A stretch of DNA of 64,000 nt. Origin: Mimachlamys varia. Its lineage: Eukaryota; Mollusca; Bivalvia; Pectinida; Pectinidae. This document shows, piece after piece, positions 32,619 through 47,600 of the stretch. How positions within the stretch are numbered: position 1 is the first letter of the stretch; each line of letters begins with the position of its first letter. A program made the position numbers and the translations under genes. The stretch spans positions 6,086,001 to 6,150,000 of the forward strand of contig OX392534.1 of the NCBI GenBank assembly GCA_947623455.1. Reading direction: 5' to 3'. Under the pieces are notes generated by a model. It ran no database searches. It had not been told where the DNA came from and saw only the letters and a program-made list of their open reading frames with translations.

Positions 32619-35600
32619 CTGAAGGTGAAAACTAAACCTTAAAACTAGAAATATATAAGTATGTATACCTGTAATGTGCAGGACAATTCGAATTAACGGT
32701 ACTAGCAACAACTACATACGCTGTCAGTGGCCGGGCAGAATGCGATGATAGGGACTTCGGCGTGGTATTTTAGCGACACCAACATACCCTGTCTCCAGTA
32801 CACATACACCTACATACCCTGTCTACGGCCAGACATACATACGCCAACATACCCGGTCTCCGGCAAGACACACATACACCAACATACCTTGGCTCCGGTA
32901 CACATACACCGACATTTCCTGTCCCTGATACACATACACCGACATACCCTGTCTCCGGCAAGACACACATACACCAACATACCTTGGATCCGGTACACAT
33001 ACACCTACATACCCTGTCTACGGCAAAACACATACTGCAACATACCCTGTCTCCGGCACACCGACACACATACAACAACATACCCTGTCTCCGGCACACC
33101 GACTCACATACAACAACATACCCTGTCTCCGGCACACATACTCCAACATACCCTGTCTCCGGCAAGACACACATACTACAACATACCCTGTCTCCGGCAA
33201 GACACACATACTACAACATACCCTGTCTCCGACAAAACACATACTCCAACATACCCTGTCTCCGGCAAGACACACATACTACAACATACCCTGTCTCCGA
33301 CAAAACACATACTACAACATACCCTGTCTCCGGCAAGACACACATACTACAACATACCCTGTCTCCGGCACACCGACTCACATACAACAACATACCCTGT
33401 CTCCGGCACACATACTCCAACATACCCTGTCTCCGGCAAGACACACATACTACAACATACCCTGTCTCCGGCACACCGACTCACATACTCCAACATACCC
33501 TGTCTCCGGCAAGACACACATACTACAACATACCCTGTCTCCGGCACACATACTACAACATACCCTGTCTCCGGCAAGACACACATACTACAACATACCC
33601 TGTCTCCGGCACACATACTCCAACATACCCTGTCTCCGGCAAAACACATACTGCAACATACCCTGTCTCCGGCACACCGACACACATACAACAACATACC
33701 CTGTCTCCGGCACACCGACTCACATACAACAACATACCCTGTCTCCGGCACACATACTCCAACATACCCTGTCTCCGGCAAGACACACATACTACAACAT
33801 ACCCTGTCTCCGGCAAGACACACATACTACAACATACCCTGTCTCCGACAAAACACATACTCCAACATACCCTGTCTCCGGCAAGACACACATACTACAA
33901 CATACCCTGTCTCCGACAAAACACATACTACAACATACCCTGTCTCCGGCAAGACACACATACTACAACATACCCTGTCTCCGGCACACCGACTCACATA
34001 CAACAACATACCCTGTCTCCGGCACACATACTCCAACATACCCTGTCTCCGGCAAGACACACATACTACAACATACCCTGTCTCCGGCACACCGACTCAC
34101 ATACTCCAACATACCCTGTCTCCGGCAAGACACACATACTACAACATACCCTGTCTCCGGCACACATACTACAACATACCCTGTCTCCGGCAAGACACAC
34201 ATACTACAACATACCCTGTCTCCGGCACACATACTCCAACATACCCTGTCTCCGGCGAGACACACATACTACAACATACCCTGTCTCCGGCACACATACT
34301 ACAACATACCCTGTCTCCGGCACACCGACTCACATACAACAACATACCCTGTCTCCGGCACACATACTCCAACATACCCTGTCTCCGGCAAGACACACAT
34401 ACTACAACATACCCTGTCTCCGGCACACCGACACACATACAAAAACATACCCTGTCTCCGGCACACATACTCCAACATACCCTGTCTTCGGCACACCGAC
34501 ACACACCCACACCTAACAAAATATATCAAGAATTAAAAAAAAAATTGATCAATGATGTCTTTCTAGTATTGAATTCGATTTTTGTTTTCATGGGATCATT
34601 TCTTTTCTATCGTTTTTACCAAGATAGGTGTAATCTAGTTTTAGCCTATTTAGACTAAGTCTTTTCTTCATAACAACACATCGGGGATTGCGAACGTCGA
34701 CATAGTAAAAACCTTGCCAAATCTTTTTATTTCACTTTCAGATATTTCGACGATGTGTTGTCTATAAATAACAGAAGGTGTGCTGAACTCGTATATACCC
34801 CCTATACATGAAATAAAGGTCACCACAGACTCTTCTAAATCAGCTGCTAACCTCGATATTTACTTAAACTATGACCAATATAAACAGCTTCCTAATAAGC
34901 TATAGGATAAACCGGATGATTTTATTTTTTTCTATCTTGATTTTTCCCTCTGAAAGTAACATCCCTGCTCATCCAGCATATGGTATTTACATGACGCAGT
35001 TGATCGTTGTTCTAGGGCTTGCTCTAAATATCGAGATATTCGTGATAGATGTTTGCTGAATACAAATAAGCTAACGGCAATGGGATTAAAGATTTACAGG
35101 TTGATGAAGTCTAAGTTTTATGGTCGCCATCTTGGTCTAATTGATACACATTGGGTATCTCGTGTGATATGATTAGTAATGGATAGTGCTAGGGAAAGTG
35201 TTACACAGTATCAGTGATGGGAAGAGATCGGCATATAATGCAAACCGGAAACGCAATAATTAGATGGTGTTTATATTGCGCAGAATCGAAGGAAGGGATC
35301 ATTTCACAGGATGTCTATTGGAAATTTGTTCAAGTCAAATAATTTTGTGAAATATGTTACGAAATAGAGAGTTTAGGATAAGAGGACAACAGGTTACAGA
35401 ACCACATACCAGACTCCCGGGGTGAATGAATCGTTCTGAAATTGCCACGGTTGTGTTCCATATATTCCTTCGGCATTGACCTTCAACCATGACCCCATCT
35501 GTCGCAGGCGCTCTTCGAATATCGGTGGAATGGTTCCGTCTGGTGTGGGACCGATGTTTACAAGTAGGTTACCACCACAACTGTATGATACATACAACAC

Positions 35601-38600
35601 ACTGCCAGTAGAATTGCACTAAATCCATCTCCAGTGCAGCCGCCCACCCAAAAGGTAACAGACCGAAGAAATAAGGAATTTATTTCCTTATCTATAGCAA
35701 CGCTTCATGATAAAAGGCGGACGGCGGTACAAATATATGGTTGTGAGCTATCTTTGAGCTTACTTTGTGAAAAACACGACAAAAGCTAAGTGGAAATATA
35801 CTAAAGAAGATATAGTAAGGATGAATTCTTGGTCGGCAATATATTTGTTGAGTGTGGAGGAAAGATTTTCCAGCAGACTTTTGACATTCCCATGGTAACA
35901 AACTGTGCCCCACTCCTAATGACTTGTTTTTGTTTTCATACGAGGCTGAATTTGTGGAAGAGCTAATCAGGCCAGAAAACAAAAACCTTTTAATTTCACT
36001 TTCAAATATATCGACGATGTGTTGTCTATACACAACAAGAAGTTTGCTGACCACGTCCATCGTATATAACTTCTGAACTTGAAATAAAAGACATACCAGA
36101 CTCTTCTACATCAGCTGCTTACCTGGATCTTTACTTAAAGTACGCCCAACATGGACAGCTTTCTACTTCGCTATACGATAATCGTGATGATTTCTATTTT
36201 CCGATCGTGAACTTTCCATTTCTTGATAGTAACATCCCTGCTTCTCCAACCTATGGTGTTTATATATCGCAGTTGATTCAATATTCTAGGACTTGCTCTA
36301 AATATCGGGATTTTCAAACAAACAAACAACACAAGGATTCGAGAGATGCAGGTTGACCAGAACTATGGGCAAGTTTTATGGTCGCCATCTTTGTCTCATT
36401 GAGAAGTTATCTGTATCTTTAAGTGATATGAAGATGTGCGTTTTTGAGTTTGCTCATTAGTGTGTTTACTTGTTGTGATTGACAATGATTGTCGGTTCTC
36501 ATGTTGAGAACTTGATCTTTACATGGATGTGGCAAATATTTACATGGCGGATGTCGTCGATGAAGCAGAAGACGCTTACTCTTCAGGAACACATGGTCTC
36601 TTATTCTCTTGTAGTTTAACGAGGGTATCCATGTAAATATTTCCTTTGTTCATATTTTGCCATTGGTTTAATCGATTTTGAGTTCAAATTATGATATTGT
36701 TACCGTTTCGGTATTCTCTAATTTATCTTCATATTCAGCGCGTCATGTTGTATAGTTATATTTTGATTCATAGTCATTTCACCGGTTTGAAGATGTGTGT
36801 TGCCTAAGCTACCTGGTCGTAGGAAACAACATATCCTAGAGGCAAAATAGGAACAAAAGAGACTCTCGTTAAAGCACAAGAGAATAAGACCAGGTGTTCC
36901 GGAAGATTAAGCGTCATCCGCTTCATCGACGACACCCGCCATGTAAATCTTTGTCGCATCCAAATAAACATCAAAATCAAATGTCAAACATCACTTAGCA
37001 TAATAAGTTCAACAAAAGTAGTCATATCGTAAATTTCTCGAAATTTTGGCTGGGATGTAAATCTCACCTCACTGTCTCTGCAATTTTGGCTATAAGTGCT
37101 TTAATCGGAACAACGTCCGACAACTCCATGTCTCGTCGGTATCCCCGAGACTTACGGTCTAGTGATATCACGTCCTCCCATTTGCCAATCTGACGGACGC
37201 CTTTCGAAATTAGAGAAGAAATAAAATACATGTAATAATGCACGTTCTGAATTAAATAGTACGACAGACCACAGTTGCTTGAGTTATTTTAATCATTTAA
37301 ATAGTACGACAGACCACAGTTGCTTGAGTTATTTTAATCATTTAAATAGTACGACAGACCACAGTTGCTTGAGTTATTCTAATCATTTAAATAGTACGAC
37401 AGACCACAGTTGCTTGAGTTATTTTAATCATTTAAATAGTACGACAAACCACAGTTGCTTGAGTTATTTTAATCATTTAAATAGTACGACAGACCACAGT
37501 TGCTTGAGTTATTTTAATCATTTAAATAGTACGACAGACCACAGTTGCTTGAGTTATTTTAATCATTTAAATAGTACGACAGACCACAGTTGCTTGAGTT
37601 ATTTTAATCATTTAAATAGTACGACAGACCACAGTTGCTTGAGTTATTTTAATCATTTAAATAGTACGACAGACCACAGTTGCTTGAGTTATTTTAATCA
37701 TTTAAATAGTACGACAGACCACAGTTGCTTGAGTTATTTTAATCATTTAAATAGTACGACAGACCACAGTTGCTTGAGTTGTTTTAATCATTTAAATAGT
37801 GCGACAGACCACAGTTGCTTGAGTTGTTTTAATCATTTAAATAGTACGACAGACCACAGTTGCTTGAGTTATTTTAATCATTTAAATAGTACGACAGACC
37901 ACAGTTGCTTGAGTTATTTTAATCATTTAAATAGTACGACAGACCACAGTTGCTTGAGTTGTTTTAATCATTTAAATAGTGCGACAGACCACAGTTGCTT
38001 GAGTTGTTTTAATCATTTAAATAGTACGACAGACCACAGTTGCTTGAGTTATTTTAATCATTTAAATAGTACGACAGACCACAGTTGCTTGAGTTATTTT
38101 AATCATTTAAATAGTACGACAGACCACAGTTGCTTGAGTTATTTTAATCATTTAAATAGTACGACAGACCACAGTTGCTTGAGTTGTTTTAATCATTTAA
38201 ATAGTGCGACAGACCACAGTTGCTTGAGTTATTTTAATCATTTAAATAGTGCGACAGACCACAGTTGCTTGAGTTATTTTAATCATTTAAATAGTACGAC
38301 AGACCACAGTTGCTTGAGTTATTTTAATCATTTAAATAGTACGACAGACCACAGTTGCTTGAGTTATTTTAATCATTTAAATAGTACGACAGACCACAGT
38401 TGCTTGAGTTATTTTAATCATTTAAATAGTACGACAGACCACAGTTGCTTGAGTTATTTTAATCATTTAAATAGTACGACAGACCACAGTTGCTTGAGTT
38501 ATTTTAATCATTTAAATAGTACGACAGACCACAGTTGCTTGAGTTATTTTAATCATTTAAATAGTACGACAGACCACAGTTGCTTGAGTTATTTTAATCA

Positions 38601-41600
38601 TTTAAATAGTACGACAGACCACAGTTGCTTGAGTTATTTTAATCATTTAAATAGTACGACAGACCACAGTTGCTTGAGTTATTTTAATCATTTAAATAGT
38701 ACGACAGACCACAGTTGCTTGAGTTATTTTAATCATTTAAATAGTACGACAGACCACAGTTGCTTGAGTTATTTTAATCATTTAAATAGTACGACAGACC
38801 ACAGTTGCTTGAGTTATTTTAATCATTTAAATAGTACGACAGACCACAGTTGCTTGAGTTATTTTAATCATTTAAATAGTACGACAGACCACAGTTGCTT
38901 GAGTTGTTTTAATCATTTAAATAGTACGACAGACCACAGTTGCTTGAGTTGTTTTAATCATTTAAATAGTGCGACAGACCACAGTTGCTTGAGTTGTTTT
39001 AATCATTTAAATAGTGCGACAGACCACAGTTGCTTGAGTTATTTTAATCATTTAAATAGTACGACAGACCACAGTTGCTTGAGTTATTTTAATCATTTAA
39101 ATAGTACGACAGACCACAGTTGCTTGAGTTATTTTAATCATTTAAATAGTACGACAGACCACAGTTGCTTGAGTTATTTTAATCATTTAAATAGTACGAC
39201 AGACCACAGTTGCTTGAGTTATTTTAATCATTTAAATAGTGCGACAGACCACAGTTGCTTGAGTTATTTTAATCATTTAAATAGTGCGACAGACCACAGT
39301 TGCTTGAGTTGTTTTAATCATTTAAATAGTGCGACAGACCACAGTTGCTTGAGTTATTTTAATCATTTAAATAGTACGACAGACCACAGTTGCTTGAGTT
39401 ATTTTAATCATTTAAATAGTACGACAGACCACAGTTGCTTGAGTTATTTTAATCATTTAAATAGTACGACAGACCACAGTTGCTTGAGTTATTTTAATCA
39501 TTTAAATAGTACGACAGACCACAGTTGCTTGAGTTGTTTTAATCATTTAAATAGTACGACAGACCACAGTTGCTTGAGTTGTTTTAATCATTTAAATAGT
39601 GCGACAGACCACAGTTGCTTGAGTTATTTTAATCATTTAAATAGTACGACAGACCACAGTTGCTTGAGTTATTTTAATCATTTAAATAGTACGACAGACC
39701 ACAGTTGCTTGAGTTATTTTAATCATTTAAATAGTGCGACAGACCACAGTTGCTTGAGTTATTTTAATCATTTAAATAGTGCGACAGACCACAGTTGCTT
39801 GAGTTATTCTAATCATTAAATAGTACGACAGACCACAGTTGCTTGAGTTATTCTAATCATTTAAATAGTACGACAGACCACAGTTGCTTGAGTTATTTTA
39901 ATCATTTAAATAGTGCGACAGACCACAGTTGCTTGAGTTATTTTAATCATTTAAATATTGCTTGAGTTATTTTAATCATTTAAATAGTACGACAGACCAC
40001 AGTTGCTTGAGTTATTTTAATCATTTAAATAGTACGACAGACCACAGTTGCTTGAGTTATTTTAATCATTTAAATAGTGCGACAGACCACAGTTGCTTGA
40101 GTTATTTTAATCATTTAAATAGTGCGACAGACCACAGTTGCTTGAGTTATTTTAATCATTTAAATAGTGCGACAGACCACAGTTGCTTGAGTTGTTTTAA
40201 TCATTTAAATAGTACGACAGACCACAGTTGCTTGAGTTATTTTAATCATTTAAATAGTACGACAGACCACAGTTGCTTGAGTTGTTTTAATCATTTAAAT
40301 AGTACGACAGACCACAGTTGCTTGAGTTGTTTTAATCATTTAAATAGTGCGACAGACCACAGTTGCTTGAGTTATTTTAATCATTTAAATAGTACGACAG
40401 ACCACAGTTGCTTGAGTTATTTTAATCATTTAAATAGTACGACAGACCACAGTTGCTTGAGTTATTTTAATCATTTAAATAGTACGACAGACCACAGTTG
40501 CTTGAGTTATTTTAATCATTTAAATAGTGCGACAGACCACAGTTGCTTGAGTTATTTTAATCATTTAAATAGTGCGACAGACCACAGTTGCTTGAGTTAT
40601 TTTAATCATTTAAATAGTACGACAGACCACAGTTGCTTGAGTTGTTTTAATCATTTAAATAGTGCGACAGACCACAGTTGCTTGAGTTATTTTAATCATT
40701 TAAATAGTACGACAGACCACAGTTGCTTGAGTTATTTTAATCATTTAAATAGTACGACAGACCACAGTTGCTTGAGTTATTTTAATCATTTAAATAGTAC
40801 GACAGACCACAGTTGCTTGAGTTATTTTAATCATTTAAATAGTACGACAGACCACAGTTGCTTGAGTTATTTTAATCATTTAAATAGTACGACAGACCAC
40901 AGTTGCTTGAGTTGTTTTAATCATTTAAATAGTGCGACAGACCACAGTTGCTTGAGTTATTTTAATCATTTAAATAGTACGACAGACCACAGTTGCTTGA
41001 GTTATTTTAATCATTTAAATAGTACGACAGACCACAGTTGCTTGAGTTATTTTAATCATTTAAATAGTGCGACAGACCACAGTTGCTTGAGTTATTTTAA
41101 TCATTTAAATAGTACGACAGACCACAGTTGCTTGAGTTATTTTAATCATTTAAATAGTACGACAGACAACAGTTGCTTGAGTTATTTTAATCATTTAAAT
41201 AGTACGACAGACCACAGTTGCTTGAGTTATTTTAATCATTTAAATAGTACGACAGACCACAGTTGCTTGAGTTATTTTAATCATTAAATAGTACGACAGA
41301 CCACAGTTGCTTGAGTTATTCTAATCATTTAAATAGTACGACAGACCACAGTTGCTTGAGTTATTTTAATCATTTAAATAGTGCGACAGACCACAGTTGC
41401 TTGAGTTATTCTAATCATTTAAATAGTACGACAGACCACAGTTGCTTGAGTTATTCTAATCATTTAAATAGTACGACAGACCACAGTTGCTTGAGTTATT
41501 CTAATCATTTAAATAGTACGACAGACCACAGTTGCTTGAGTTATTCTAATCATTTAAATAGTACGACAGACCACAGTTGCTTGAGTTATTTTAATCATTT

Positions 41601-44600
41601 AAATAGTACGACAGACCACAGTTGCTTGAGTTATTTTAATCATTTAAATAGTACGACAGACCACAGTTGCTTGAGTTATTCTAATCATTTAAATAGAACG
41701 ACAGACCACAGTTGCTTGAGTTATTTTAATCATTTAAATAGTACGACAGACCACAGTTGCTTGAGTTATTCTAATCATTTAAATAGTACGACAGACCACA
41801 GTTGCTTGAGTTATTCTAATCATTTAAATAGTACGACAGACCACAGTTGCTTGAGTTATTCTAATCATTTAAATGGTACGACAGACCACAGTTGCTTGAG
41901 TCATTCTAATCATTTAAATAGTACGACAGACCACAGTTGCTTGAGTCATTCTAATCATTTAAATAGTACGACAGACCACAGTTGCTTGAGTCATTCTAAT
42001 CATTTAAATAGTACGACAGACCACAGTTGCTTGAGTTATTCTAATCATTTAAATAGTACGACAGACCACAGTTGCTTGAGTTATTTTAATCATTTAAATA
42101 GTACGACAGACCAAAGTTGCTTGAGTTATTCTAATCATTTAAATAGTACGACAGACCACAGTTGCTTGAGTTATTCTAATCATTTAAATAGTACGACAGA
42201 CCAAAGTTGCTTGAGTTATTCTAATCATTTAAATAGTACGACAGACCACAGTTGCTTGAGTTATTCTAATCATTTAAATAGTACGACAGACCACAGTTGC
42301 TTGAGTCATTCTAATCATTTAAATAGTACGACAGACCACAGTTGCTTGAGTCATTCTAATCATTTAAATAGTACGACAGACCACAATTGCTTGAGTCATT
42401 TTAATCATTTAAATAGTACGACAGACCACAGTTGCTTGAGTCATTTTAATCATTTAAATAGTACGACAGACCACAGTTGCTTGAGTTATTCTAATCATTT
42501 AAATAGTACGACAGACCACAGTTGCTTGAGTTATTTTAATCATTTAAATAGTACAACACACCGCAGTTGCTTGAGTTATTTTAATCATTTAAATAGTACG
42601 ACAGACCACAGTTGCTTGAGTTATTCTAATCATTTAAATAGTACGACAGACCACAGTTGCTTGAGTTTATGTCAGTAAATAATATATCTATATATGATAT
42701 ATAAGGAGCCGCCCATTACAGAATGTAATGGAAGTATACCAACCGGCAACTTTTTTAAGTAGTCGGCCTTGGCCGTACACATATGCGAGGTCAGGAAGCC
42801 GCACAGTTTTTCATTCAAATAAAAAGCCATGCTGAATTATAAATGAGAATCTGGTAAGTAAATTAATCGGCAGCATGTATTTTATTTGAATGGAAAACAT
42901 AAGGCCTATTTATTGTTTTCATTCCGTGCGGTATCGTGACCTCAAATATGTGTACGTTCATGGGCGACTGCTTAAAAAAGTTGCCGGTCACCTCGTCTTT
43001 AAAAAAGTGGCCATACGATGGCGAAATTATCGTAAGATGAAACGAAATTAGCATCTAGGGGTGGATTAATATCTAAATTTATCAGAAATGTCGATGTTTA
43101 GTTTGAGAATTGCACGACAGTCTAACATCAAGTAAGCTATTTGCATTGTTTACAAACATTTAAAAAATAACGTTGGTATACTTCCATTATATTCTATAAT
43201 GGGCGGCTCCTTATATATATAGGCATATATATTTTTTTTCATCTACTGGCAGAAACTCGAGCAACTGCGGACAGACGGTGAGGCCCAATTCGTCCCCCCA
43301 AGAACTTGATATATCCCTGCAACTTCCCTCTCAGATGTATCGATGATGTTATTTGTATTTTGCCTCTTACTAATCACGTTGGTAGCAAACATACTCATCC
43401 GAAATAAAAAATGCATCAGACTAAGAATGATTAACAGGGATAGGTAAACTGGGAAAGTATCGCCCAGTTTATTTGACACATTGCCTATAAAATCAATATT
43501 TTGTATGCTCTTCCTTGCAACGAGAGCTTCGTTTCCATAACGGTACAGAGTACGTTAAGATGGTGTGAAACTGATGCCGACTACTGCCGACCTAACAGAA
43601 CACCCCAACCTCACCCGGTAACAGTATACTGACAACAGGTGAACTGGTTGTTCCACTCTAATTATGCGGAACGTCAAGCAACGTCGCCACACGTGCGAAC
43701 GCTCAATAAAGGCTAAAAATGAGGCAGTGAGAGGGAAGACAGGGAAAAGGTGCGGTTAGAAAGAAAAAAAGACAAACATACATGTATATGCGCAACCGGA
43801 ACATACAAGTTGCGGAATTGTACCCGGCCTATCATAAGCATTTGGTCGCCTCTTTCATTCATCGATGGGAGCAGCAGGTAAATATTAACCTGCAGTGCAT
43901 TTAGGGTAGAAGAGGAAGTATGTAAGATATAATATGATATTACATATCTTTTACATAGCATTGTTTCTATACGTAACTGCAATTCGTTTACTGCTAAGAT
44001 CACGTAACACACACATATGCTGCACCTCTTTAATTTAGTAATAGATACAGTATGCCGAAAAATGAATTAAACTGCATCATACAGCTGTTTCGTCCTCCTA
44101 GGACTCTTCAGTGATGCTAGGGGCCAAAAGGTAGGAATCCAACTGCTAACTAACATGTAACATGTTTCACTGCTTTACTGTTTCTACCATTATTTACACC
44201 CCTATCCCCCACAAAACATATCACTTAATCATCTATAAACATGACGCAATTATACAAAAGTTCCCTTCCCAGCACTTGTCATCTTATTTCTAGCTTGATT
44301 TGCTTTTACAATCCCATTGTAGGCATGTATAGTAAGTACACGAAGACGTAACAATGGCTGAACTCCAGATGATCTGCTAACAATTGTTCCCGGCGGCCGT
44401 CTATTACATTGCGTAATGGCCAATATAAAGATTTCCTCAATTAGTGACAGTAATAATTATGTAAAGACCATAGAACCAACGTGTCAACAAAGTGAAGCCG
44501 AAACAATGAAGCATTTATATAATATTTATAATGTCATCAAAAAATTCAAATCGCCCGTGGAGCCCCAATATTGGAGAAAACAAATGCGAAATTTATACAT

Positions 44601-47600
44601 TCTTATACACAAGTGTCTGTAATATAAGTAGCTATTTAAGAAATACGCTCGCAATGAACATTTGTTTGGACCCAGTGCTCTTATTAGGCTATGGTGTAAT
44701 TATTTAGTTGCGACATTTTCCTAGTTCCCTTTTGAAACACCTAAATGGTATAGATCAACTCCATATAACAGATCAGTATAAATGTACCTTGATTGTTATT
44801 GTCAATGAAAACTGTATATACTAGGATTGACCATCATAGCATATACCTGGATTGTATCTGTCAGTAAAAGTACCTGGAATGTACCTGTAAGTACAAGTGC
44901 CTAGATTGTATTGGTCAGTAAAAATACCTGGATTGTACCGGTCAGTACACGTACCTTGATTGTACCGGTCAGTACACGTACCTTGATGTTGGCGGTCAGT
45001 TAATGTCCGCGGGTGGTACCTGTCCGGACAGGTGAAAAAACCTCCATGGAGACAAATGTCCCCACTTCCCCATCGGTCATTGGTCAGCACAGTGGTCTTC
45101 ACTGGGCTGAAACAACAAGGGCATCATTAAACATATAATGTGATAAGATCTTAACAGCTTAATTAGTAGTCGTTCCAGATTGCGCACGGTACTTGTCTGA
45201 CGTCAGAAGTCTTTATTTTAAAATCTCTGTGAGTTTTGACTATCTGATGTACATCTCGGAAATGCATTTGTTATCATGTATAAAAACAGTTTGGCAAATA
45301 TTGATTCTATTAAAACTATCAGACGGTACAGTTGGCCATATTGTTAGACACTTGTCCAACAATCATCCTCCCCCATTAATGAATGGTCCGCATGACCAAT
45401 ATGTCGTACCTGTCGTTATAGAACCAGGCCAGGAACTGTGTGGGGTTCCAGTAGGAGTCGGAACCTCCCAGTCCCCATAAATAAATGGTTCGCATTAGAT
45501 TAGAATTGACCGAGATATCGTACCTGTCGTTATAGAGCCAGGCCAGGAACTGTGTGGAGTTCCAGTAGGTGTCGGGAGCCTCCCAGTCCCCATAAATAAC
45601 TGGTTCACATTACATTAGAATTGACCGAGATATCGTACCTGTCGTTATAGAGCCAGGCCAGGAACTGTGTGGAGTTCCTGTAGAAGTCGGAACCTCCCAG
45701 TCCCCATAAATCAATGGTTCACATTACATTAGAATTGACCGAGATACCGTACCTGTCGTTATAGAGCCAGGTCAGGAACTGTGTGGAGTTCCAGTAAGAG
45801 TCAGGAGTATCCCAGTCCCCATAAATAACTGGTTCACATTACATTAGAATTGACCGAGATACCGTACCTGTTGTTATAGAGCCAGGTCAGGAACTGTGTG
45901 GAGTTCCAGTAAGAGTCGGGAGCCTCCCAGTCCACATAAATAACTGGTTCACATTACATTAGAATTGACCGAGATACCGTACCTGTCGTTATAGAGCCAG
46001 GCCAGGAACTGTGTGGAGTTCCTGTAGAAGTCGGGACCTCCCAGTCCCCATAAATCAATGGTTCACATTACATTAGAATTGACCAATATGTCGTACCTGT
46101 CCTTATAGAGCCAGGCCAGGAACTGTGTGGAGTTTCAGTAGAAGTCGGGAGTCTCCCAGTCCCCATAAATAAATGGTTCGCATTACATTAGAATTGACCG
46201 AGATATCGTACCTGTCGTTATAGAGCCAGGCCAGGAACTGTGTGGAGTTCCAGTCGGTGTCGGGAGTCTCCCAGTCCCCATAAATAAATGGTTCAGATTA
46301 CATTAGAATTGACCGAGATACCGTACCTGTCTTTATAGAGCCAGGCCAGGAACTGTGTGGAGTTCCAGTAGAAGTCGGAACCTCCCAGTCCCCATAAATC
46401 AATGGTTCACATTACATTAGAATTGACCGAGATATCGTACCTGTCGTTATAGAGCCAGGCCAGGAACTGTGTGGAGTTCCAGTAGAAGTCGGAACCTCCA
46501 AGTCCCCATAAATAAATGGTTCGCATTAGATTAGAATTGACCGAGATACCGTACCTGTCGTTATAGAGCCAGGCCAGGAACTGTGTGGAGTTCCTGTAGA
46601 AGTCGGGACCTCCCAGTCCCCATAAATCAATGGTTCACATTACATTAGAATTGACCAATATGTCGTACCTGTCCTTATAGAGCCAGGCCAGGAACTGTAT
46701 GGAGTTCCAGTCGGTGTCGGGAGTCTCCCAGTCCCCATAAATAAATGGTTCAGATTACATTAGAATTGACCGAGATACCGTACCTGTCGTTATAGAGCCA
46801 GGCCAGTTGGGAGCCTCCCAGTCCCCATAAATAAATTATGTACATAAGGATTGAAAGTCATTTTTTAACTTTCATAGTGCTATGAAAGGTCAGCCGTTAC
46901 ATCCATATTGAATGAAGCCCGCTAGGGCTTCATACTGAATATGGATGTAACGGCTGACCTTTCATAACACTATGAAAGTTAAAAAAATGACTTTCAATCC
47001 ATATATTTACATTTTTACTATAGAACAATCGCTTAACTTTATTGATATTTTTTCCAGTTAATAGTTTATTACCTGCGTTTGTATATTTGTCGTCATTTAA
47101 ACGACATGGCCGGAACAGCCCAGTTTGAATAAAATTGTCGCCAATAATAAGAATTAGTCATTTGAGCGTTTGACGCAAGGGGAGTCTCCATGTTATTTGA
47201 AGCGGCTCGACAAGACTCTCGTTGAACAAGCTTGATCTATAACGTTATAATGAAATAACGTGCTACGTCTCGAGAACCATTGCTTTTAATAGTTTTATAA
47301 AAGGCATTTTTGATGGTGATTTTCATATAGTGGGTTGCAGCGCAAATGTAAATATATTACATTAGAATTTACCAAAATACCGTACCTGTCGTTATAGATC
47401 GAGGCTAGGAACTGTGTGGATTCCAGTAGGTTTCGGGAGCCTCCCAGTCCCCATAAATAAATGGTTCACATTACATTAGAATTGACCAAGATATCGTACC
47501 TGTCGTTATAGAACCAGGCCAGGAACTGTGTGGAGTTCCTGTAGAAGGCGGGACCTCCCAGTCCCCATAAATAAATGGTTCATATTACATTAGAATTGAC

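Noticed and set aside
32727..34658. 643-codon frame and many antisense Cys-rich frames
   Set aside because: The C-rich satellite strand simply lacks stop triplets. There is no start context, signal or domain, and it is an intron.
37279..42678. Three long open frames of [15 protein letters not shown] repeats (846, 441, 455 codons)
   Set aside because: By-product of a 45-bp satellite, broken by single-base deletions, antisense within a fucosidase intron, with no non-repeat domain.
44416..44622. 68-codon plus-strand frame starting [17 protein letters not shown]
   Set aside because: No recognisable family, antisense within a fucosidase intron, length within chance for AT-rich DNA.
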